DNA from: Streptomyces wuyuanensis
GTDB taxonomy: Bacteria > Actinomycetota > Actinomycetes > Streptomycetales > Streptomycetaceae
Reading direction: 5' to 3'
Assembly: GCF_900103455.1 (NCBI RefSeq)
Contig: NZ_FNHI01000008.1
Span: 186,001-250,000, forward strand
Length of the DNA stretch: 64,000 nucleotides
Shown: positions 60,901-64,000 of the stretch, piece after piece
Layout of the letters: each line of letters opens with the position of its first letter
Numbering within the stretch: position 1 is the stretch's first letter
The notes under the pieces: generated by a model
What the model was told of the DNA's origin: nothing
The model's input: only the letters and a program-made list of their open reading frames with translations
The model's database searches: none
Translations under genes and position numbers: made by a program

Positions 60901-61893
60901 GAGCAGAACGAACTCGGCGTGCCCGTCTACGGCATCTCCCAGACCCCGCAGGTCTCGCTGGACTTCCAGGTGTTCGAGAAGGCGGGCGGCCTCACTTTCA
61001 ACTGGGACCACCTCCCCGCGGTGTACCCGGACGGCCTGATCGAGGGCATGTTCGAGGACTTCGTCGCGCTCATCGAGTCACTGGCCGAGGAGGACGCCTG
61101 GGAGCGCCACTCGCCGCCGCCCGGCGAGGAGGGGACGACTGAGGCTGCCGAGGCCGCCGGGGAACGGGACACCGGAGACGCCTGGGAACGCTACTGGGCG
61201 GGCATCGAGCGCACGGGCCGCGGCGGGGACGTCATCTGGGACGCCGACAGCGGCGAGGAGTTCTCCTGGCTGCTCGACCAGGCCAAGCGGCACTTCCGGG
61301 ACGACATGCCGGTCGTCGACCTCGGCTGCGGCAACGGCCGCTACAGCCGTGAACTCGCCGCGCACTACCCGCGCGTCGTCGGTGTGGACGTGTCCACCAG
61401 CGCGATCGAGCACGCCGTCCGGGAGGCACGCGAGGAAGGGGTGGCCAACGTCGACCACCTCGCCGTCGACATGACCGACGCGGCCCAGGCCGCCGCCCTG
61501 GGCGAAGGCCCGTACAACATCTTCGTCCGCGGTGTCTTCCACGTCCTCGACGACGCGGCCCGGGCACGGCTCGCGTCCGTCGCGGGCCGGTTGCTCGGCC
61601 GCGACGGGGTGCTGATCGTCCACGAACCCGACTACTCCAGCAACTCCTTCGGCTACCTCGGCTTCGTCGGCGGCAAGCGCGGCCGGGCCGAGGACCTGGT
61701 GGGCCCGCTCGAGGCGGCCGGCGTACGGCACTCCCACCGCTTCACCCGCCCCGAACTCACGGCCGCCTTCCCGGCGGACGACTGGGAGGTCGTGCACGAC
61801 CAGGCGGTGCGGCTGCACGCGGTCGATCCCGAGTCGGACTCGGAGGCGCTGCTGCTCCCCGGCTATTACGCGGTGCTCCGCCGCAGGCACTGA
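57940..61893 (+). CDS. NRPS with A-T-Cy-methyltransferase order
   Basis: A 1317-residue NRPS. The adenylation domain (about 20-510) has A3 LIYTSGSTGTPKA, but the A4 region reads GFAVQIMEW, so the usual Asp235 is Ala, and A5 reads MTYGTTETTN instead of YGPTE. The carrier serine is S567 in FFDLGGHSLLAFQ. Next comes a condensation-type domain (about 590-1050) whose catalytic motif is DFLVADAWS, that is DxxxxDxxS (D762, D767, S770). This is the heterocyclisation (Cy) signature and is not HHxxxDG. The C-terminus (about 1085-1317) is a SAM methyltransferase with VVDLGCGNGRY. There is no terminal carrier or thioesterase. A non-alpha-amino substrate is likely for the A domain. Confidence 0.88.
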   Translation: MTTALTDFNRTDTDFPRTGYPELLAAQAARTPAAPALVHGGRVWTFEELEAATNRLAHALIARGAGPGERIGLCYPRGADYVIGSLGILKTGSAIVALDPVNPDERLTAMIADAGPLLVLTPPETAARLPEDVSRAEVATAGLDLPGTPVGVATGPDTISHLIYTSGSTGTPKAVLERHGALTNLVHWTARAYGVRPGDRASWMSTPGFAVQIMEWLPYLPLGAAVHIPEAGRAQTPEQIRDWLVAERITHTMLVAALAEPVWALDWPADTALRVLVTTAERVHSWPPTDTPFRVVMTYGTTETTNVLTCLDLGAGVDFTSQATPEAVRATRQVPVGVPIANMRVHLLDGEDRPVAEGEVGRLHVSGAGVAAGYHGLPELTAAKFRTGVVVDGDPHPVLYDTGDLARRREDGAVELLGRSDAQVKIRGFRVELGEVETHVARVDGVTEAVVVVQERAADDRRLVAYVAAEPGTDPGPAEIRAAVARTLPYYMVPSGVVVLSALPRLANGKVDRRALPEPPEPHDGVGTGYEPPRNEIEDGLVRLWAGAFRTEVVGIHDNFFDLGGHSLLAFQLIDEIRRRYGVELSLSDLSSRPTVAELGEIVVTRREGGRDGFGGLAAIVPDPAARFAPFPLTESQQALWIGRGGLVDLGNVGCHGYFEWESESLDVPRFETAWRRLVERHDALRTRILPDGTQQVYAEVPHYDIPVTDLGALGPDAREAELAALRDRLSHQVLDADSWPLFDVRISLLGDGRARIHLCLDFLVADAWSYFQVLVPDLVAYYADPSAQLPPLELTFRDYVLAVGNSLRDSELYRRSEWYWRDRLAGLPPAPELPERPADAPELPVRFERLSHVVPTDLWNRIQERAGDRKVTPSGVLAAAYAEILGRAAGQARFTINFPLFNRLPLHPQVNSLLADTTTTLLLAVEHRASTFAGRARDLQRRLWADLEHRYFSGVQVLRELTKLRGTLAPAMPVVMTSLAGHPPNHEQNELGVPVYGISQTPQVSLDFQVFEKAGGLTFNWDHLPAVYPDGLIEGMFEDFVALIESLAEEDAWERHSPPPGEEGTTEAAEAAGERDTGDAWERYWAGIERTGRGGDVIWDADSGEEFSWLLDQAKRHFRDDMPVVDLGCGNGRYSRELAAHYPRVVGVDVSTSAIEHAVREAREEGVANVDHLAVDMTDAAQAAALGEGPYNIFVRGVFHVLDDAARARLASVAGRLLGRDGVLIVHEPDYSSNSFGYLGFVGGKRGRAEDLVGPLEAAGVRHSHRFTRPELTAAFPADDWEVVHDQAVRLHAVDPESDSEALLLPGYYAVLRRRH

Positions 61894-61901
61894 CGACCGC
61901 T

Positions 61902-62555
61902 GTGGCGCTGGTCGCGCGGGCCGGGGACGTGCCGCCGGAACCGGTGACGCACGGGGGCTGCCGACCCGTACGGAACGGGACCGGGCGGCCGCCCTGCGGT
62001 CCGCCGCCGACCGCGACGACCTCGTCGCCGCACACGCACTCGTCAGGCTCTGCGCCGCCGAGCTCCTCGGGCTCCCGGCGCGGAGCCTGACGGTCGTGCA
62101 GAGGTGCGGGTGGTGCCAGCGCCCGCACGGCCGCCGGACTCGCGGGCGTGGGGCTGAGCCTCGCCCCCCGAGGGGCTGGGGCGCGGCCGCGGCGCTCACG
62201 GGCCGGTGGGCATCGACATCGAGGCCGGCGACGGAGGCGATGGCTGGATCCGGCCCTGGCGGAACGCGCCTGCGGGCCGGGCGAGAGGCGGAACTGCCCG
62301 TGCGCGGCGGCTCCCCGGCCCGCGGTGCACCTTCCTGCGCCGGTGGGTCCGCAAGGAGCCACCGGTCAAGGTCGGTACGGCCGCGCTCGACGAGCCGGGC
62401 CGCACCGACCTGCCCGTGCGCGGCGGCTCCCCGGCCCGCCGGCGGGCCGGTGGCTCACCGACAGGTGGGCGCCGGGGGCGGTCGCCTGCGTGGCGGCCCG
62501 TGAACAGGTGCCGCCGCGGACGGTGTCCGACGGCGCGCACGGACCATTCCGGTGA
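61902..62555 (+). pseudogene. Frameshifted Sfp-type 4'-phosphopantetheinyl transferase remnant
   Basis: No single frame is open across this 676-bp gap, but joining frames reveals a PPTase. Frame of 61902: VALVARAGDVPPEP. Frame of 61958: ERDRAAALRSAADRDDLVAA, AHALVRLCAAELLGLPARSL and VVQRCGWCQRPHG. Frame of 62148: GVGLSLAP. Frame of 62206: GPVGIDIEAGD, then later FLRRWVRKEPPVKVG. Frame of 62148 again: RWLTDRWAPGAVACVAARE. GIDIE and WVRKE..VK are the magnesium and CoA-binding signatures of Sfp-type enzymes. At least six frame changes and a duplicated 30-mer indicate decay, or poor sequence quality here. If truly dead, carrier priming depends on another PPTase. Confidence 0.72.
62294..62439. repeat. 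30-bp exact direct repeat inside the PPTase remnant
   Basis: An identical 30-mer occupies 62294-62323 and 62410-62439, a 116-bp period (not a multiple of 3). It flanks the WVRKE segment and may be the duplication that helped break the reading frame, or an assembly artefact. Confidence 0.75.
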
Positions 62556-62569
62556 AAGACTGAGGAACC

Positions 62570-63670
62570 GTGGAACGACGAACTGCCGACCGGCTGCTGA
62601 GAGCACACGCACAGGCGATCGGGGGCCGGGCCCGTGAGAAGACGGTCGCCGGTGCCCTGGAGCGGGTCGTCGCCGTCCAGGCGCAGGACCTCGGCGCCGC
62701 CGCCCTCGGTCTGCGTGCCCGCGTCGACGGGCTGACCGCGGAGGACGTACGGCGTGCCACCGACTCCGAGCGGACCGCCGTACGGGGCTGGTTCATGCGC
62801 GGCACGCTCCAGCTCGTCCCGGCCGCCGATGCCCGCTGGCTGCTCGGTCTCCTCGGGCCCGTCCAGCTGGCCCTCGGTGCCCGCCGGCTGAGGGAACTCG
62901 GTCTGGACGAGGCCCTGTGCGACCGCGCCTCCCGGCTGATCGTGAAGGCCGTCGACGGCGAGGGCCCGCTCACCCGGTCCGAACTCACCGAACGCCTCAC
63001 CACCCTGGGCGTCGAGTCCACGGGCCAGTCCGCGTTCCACCTCATCCGGCGCGCGGCGCTGTCCGGGCTGATCTGCCACGGGGCCCAGCGCGACGGAGAG
63101 GCCACCTTCGTCCTCCTCGACGACTGGCTGCCGGCCGCCGCCCCGCCGCCCTTCTCCGGGGAGGCCGCGGAGGTCGAACTGGCCCGCCGCTACCGGAGCG
63201 CACACGGACCCTCGGACGCGGCCGACTTCGCACACTGGTCCGGGCTGCGCGCCACCGTCTGCAAAAGGGCCTGGGCGGCCGCGGGAGAACCGCGGTGGGA
63301 AAACGCGGAGGAAATTCCCCGGGGCGATGTGCGGTTGCTGCCCGCCTTCGACAACTACCTCGTCGGATACCGGCGCAGGGAACTGTCCGTGCCGGCGGTC
63401 CACGAGCGCCGCGTCTGGCCGGGCGGCGGGATCATCCGGGCGACCGTCATGGTCGACGGCCGGGCGGTGGGCACCTGGTCGGGGGGCAGGAACGGCAGCG
63501 GACCGGTCGTCGAGCCGTTCGCCGGCGAGGAGCCGCCCGAGGCGGTTTCCACGGAGCAGATCGAAGCAGGGATCGCCCGTGAGAGCGCCGATCTCGCACG
63601 GTTCTACAACGCTTCTCATACCGTCTCTACGCCCGGTCTCCAACCGCCCGGATTCGTAACCGGGCACTAA
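62570..63670 (+). CDS. AlkZ-like winged-helix DNA glycosylase
   Basis: A 366-residue protein of the HTH_42/AlkZ family. The catalytic QxQ motif is present as Q37-A-Q39 in VVAVQAQDLG. The tandem winged-helix pattern continues (TRSELTERLTTLGV, then GEATFVLLDDWL), and a conserved LPAFDNYLVGYRRRE block lies near the C-terminus. AlkZ-family enzymes unhook interstrand crosslinks or remove bulky alkyl adducts, and many sit in clusters for DNA-damaging natural products as self-resistance. The GTG at 62570 has GAGGA just upstream. It is either the last gene of the NRPS cluster or its neighbour. Confidence 0.85.
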   Translation: MERRTADRLLRAHAQAIGGRAREKTVAGALERVVAVQAQDLGAAALGLRARVDGLTAEDVRRATDSERTAVRGWFMRGTLQLVPAADARWLLGLLGPVQLALGARRLRELGLDEALCDRASRLIVKAVDGEGPLTRSELTERLTTLGVESTGQSAFHLIRRAALSGLICHGAQRDGEATFVLLDDWLPAAAPPPFSGEAAEVELARRYRSAHGPSDAADFAHWSGLRATVCKRAWAAAGEPRWENAEEIPRGDVRLLPAFDNYLVGYRRRELSVPAVHERRVWPGGGIIRATVMVDGRAVGTWSGGRNGSGPVVEPFAGEEPPEAVSTEQIEAGIARESADLARFYNASHTVSTPGLQPPGFVTGH

Positions 63671-63733
63671 CCGCCGGTCCGTACGTTCAGTGCCGTCCGA
63701 CAATTCCGTCCCCGATCAGAAAAGGGCGTCGAC

Positions 63734-64000
63734 ATGGCACTCGGTCGGCATTCCGATTTCAACCGCCTGTGGTTCGGGCAGACCGTCAGCAACTTCGGTG
63801 ACAAGATCTCGCTGCTCGCGCTGCCGACCCTCGCGGTCGTCTTTCTCGACGGGGGAGCGTTCGAGGTCGGCGTGCTCGGCGCGCTGCGCTTCCTCCCGTT
63901 CCTCCTGCTCGCCCCGGTCGCCGGGCTCGTCGCCGACCGGGTCTCGCGCCGCACCGTCATGATCGCGGCCGACCTGGGCCGCTTCCTGGCGCTGGGCACC
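63734..64000 (+). CDS. MFS transporter, cut by the right edge
   Basis: The first 89 codons of an MFS protein, open to the end of the window. MALGRHSDFNRLWFGQTVSN begins a DHA3/MefA-like drug exporter: SLLALPTLAVVFLDGG is TMS 1 and VAGLVADRVSRRTVMIAADL is the motif A loop. It follows the AlkZ-like gene by 63 bp on the same strand and could be the export or resistance pump of the cluster. No terminator separates them. Confidence 0.85.
   Translation, partial: MALGRHSDFNRLWFGQTVSNFGDKISLLALPTLAVVFLDGGAFEVGVLGALRFLPFLLLAPVAGLVADRVSRRTVMIAADLGRFLALGT

Noticed and set aside
57439..61011. 1190-codon minus-strand frame opposite the second NRPS
   Set aside because: Composition is His/Gly/Arg-rich without any domain, while the plus strand encodes clear A, T and Cy motifs.
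57940..61893. Reading the condensation-type domain as an ordinary C domain
   Set aside because: The HHxxxDG motif is absent and DxxxxDxxS is complete, so Cy is the better call.
61902..62555. Accepting one of the open frames here as a small gene
   Set aside because: Each frame carries only part of the PPTase signatures and the rest is Arg/Pro-rich; a frameshifted pseudogene explains all of them.
1..64000. CRISPR arrays, tRNA or rRNA genes, insertion sequences, riboswitches
   Set aside because: No regularly spaced repeats, no tRNA-like cloverleaf I could trust, no transposase motifs and no recognisable riboswitch core were found by reading. A tRNA and RNA-family scan would be needed to be certain.

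Overview
The window looks like chromosomal DNA of a Streptomyces or a close relative. It is very GC-rich with GTG and ATG starts. It carries typical actinomycete families: a SARP regulator, a mycothiol-dependent isomerase-family protein, a deazaflavin-dependent oxidoreductase, ROK/DeoR/MarR/TetR regulators, TerD and MbtH. Several promoters are of the leaderless type common in Streptomyces. I see no rRNA, tRNA, CRISPR array, insertion sequence or phage gene.

Positions 1-39.2 kb are mostly ordinary chromosome in small units. They hold a metallo-beta-lactamase-fold hydrolase, an M20 dipeptidase and a geranylgeranyl-reductase-like flavoprotein. A TetR regulator faces a deazaflavin-type oxidoreductase, a histidine kinase/LuxR response regulator pair follows, and a MarR regulator faces an MFS pump across tandem palindromes. 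Next come a ROK regulator facing another MFS protein, two SRPBCC proteins with a DeoR regulator, a large membrane protein with a lipase-like GHSQG motif, and a beta-helix/AAA+ fusion. The stretch ends with a double TerD-domain protein, an HpnB-like glycosyltransferase, a MurI-like racemase, apolipoprotein N-acyltransferase, a Nudix hydrolase, a 3-hydroxybutyrate-dehydrogenase-like SDR, a GAF/PucR-type regulator and an MHS-family transporter.

Positions 39.5-47.1 kb form a compact locus that I read as a zinc-repressed small-metallophore system. A GHMP kinase points left. A cysteine-synthase-like PLP enzyme, a DUF364 (putative heavy-metal-chelation) protein, an MFS exporter and a FecCD-type ABC importer (permease, ATPase, lipoprotein) point right. 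Between the two arms lies a near-consensus Zur box, plus a weaker second copy next to the kinase. The proposed logic is: the kinase makes a phospho-amino acid, the PLP enzyme swaps the phosphate for a nucleophile, the MFS protein exports the ligand, and the ABC system recovers the metal complex. This pathway is inference. The gene set has no siderophore NRPS, no IucA/C and no SbnB, so it does not match metallophore clusters I know.

Positions 47.35-63.7 kb hold a small NRPS cluster built around a tryptophan halogenase. Leftward are the halogenase, its flavin reductase and an Na+/H+-antiporter-like protein. Rightward are a SARP activator, an aldehyde dehydrogenase, a free-standing A-T protein, a type II thioesterase, MbtH, a P450 and a second NRPS with the order A-T-Cy-methyltransferase. 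Four heptamers at exact 11-bp steps lie between the arms and look like a SARP-binding site. The cluster is followed by a frameshifted 4'-phosphopantetheinyl transferase remnant, an AlkZ-like DNA glycosylase (possible self-resistance) and the start of an MFS pump that runs off the right edge. My best reading is chlorotryptophan, carrier-bound beta-hydroxylation, possibly an indole carboxylate, then heterocyclisation and methylation. The product is not identified.
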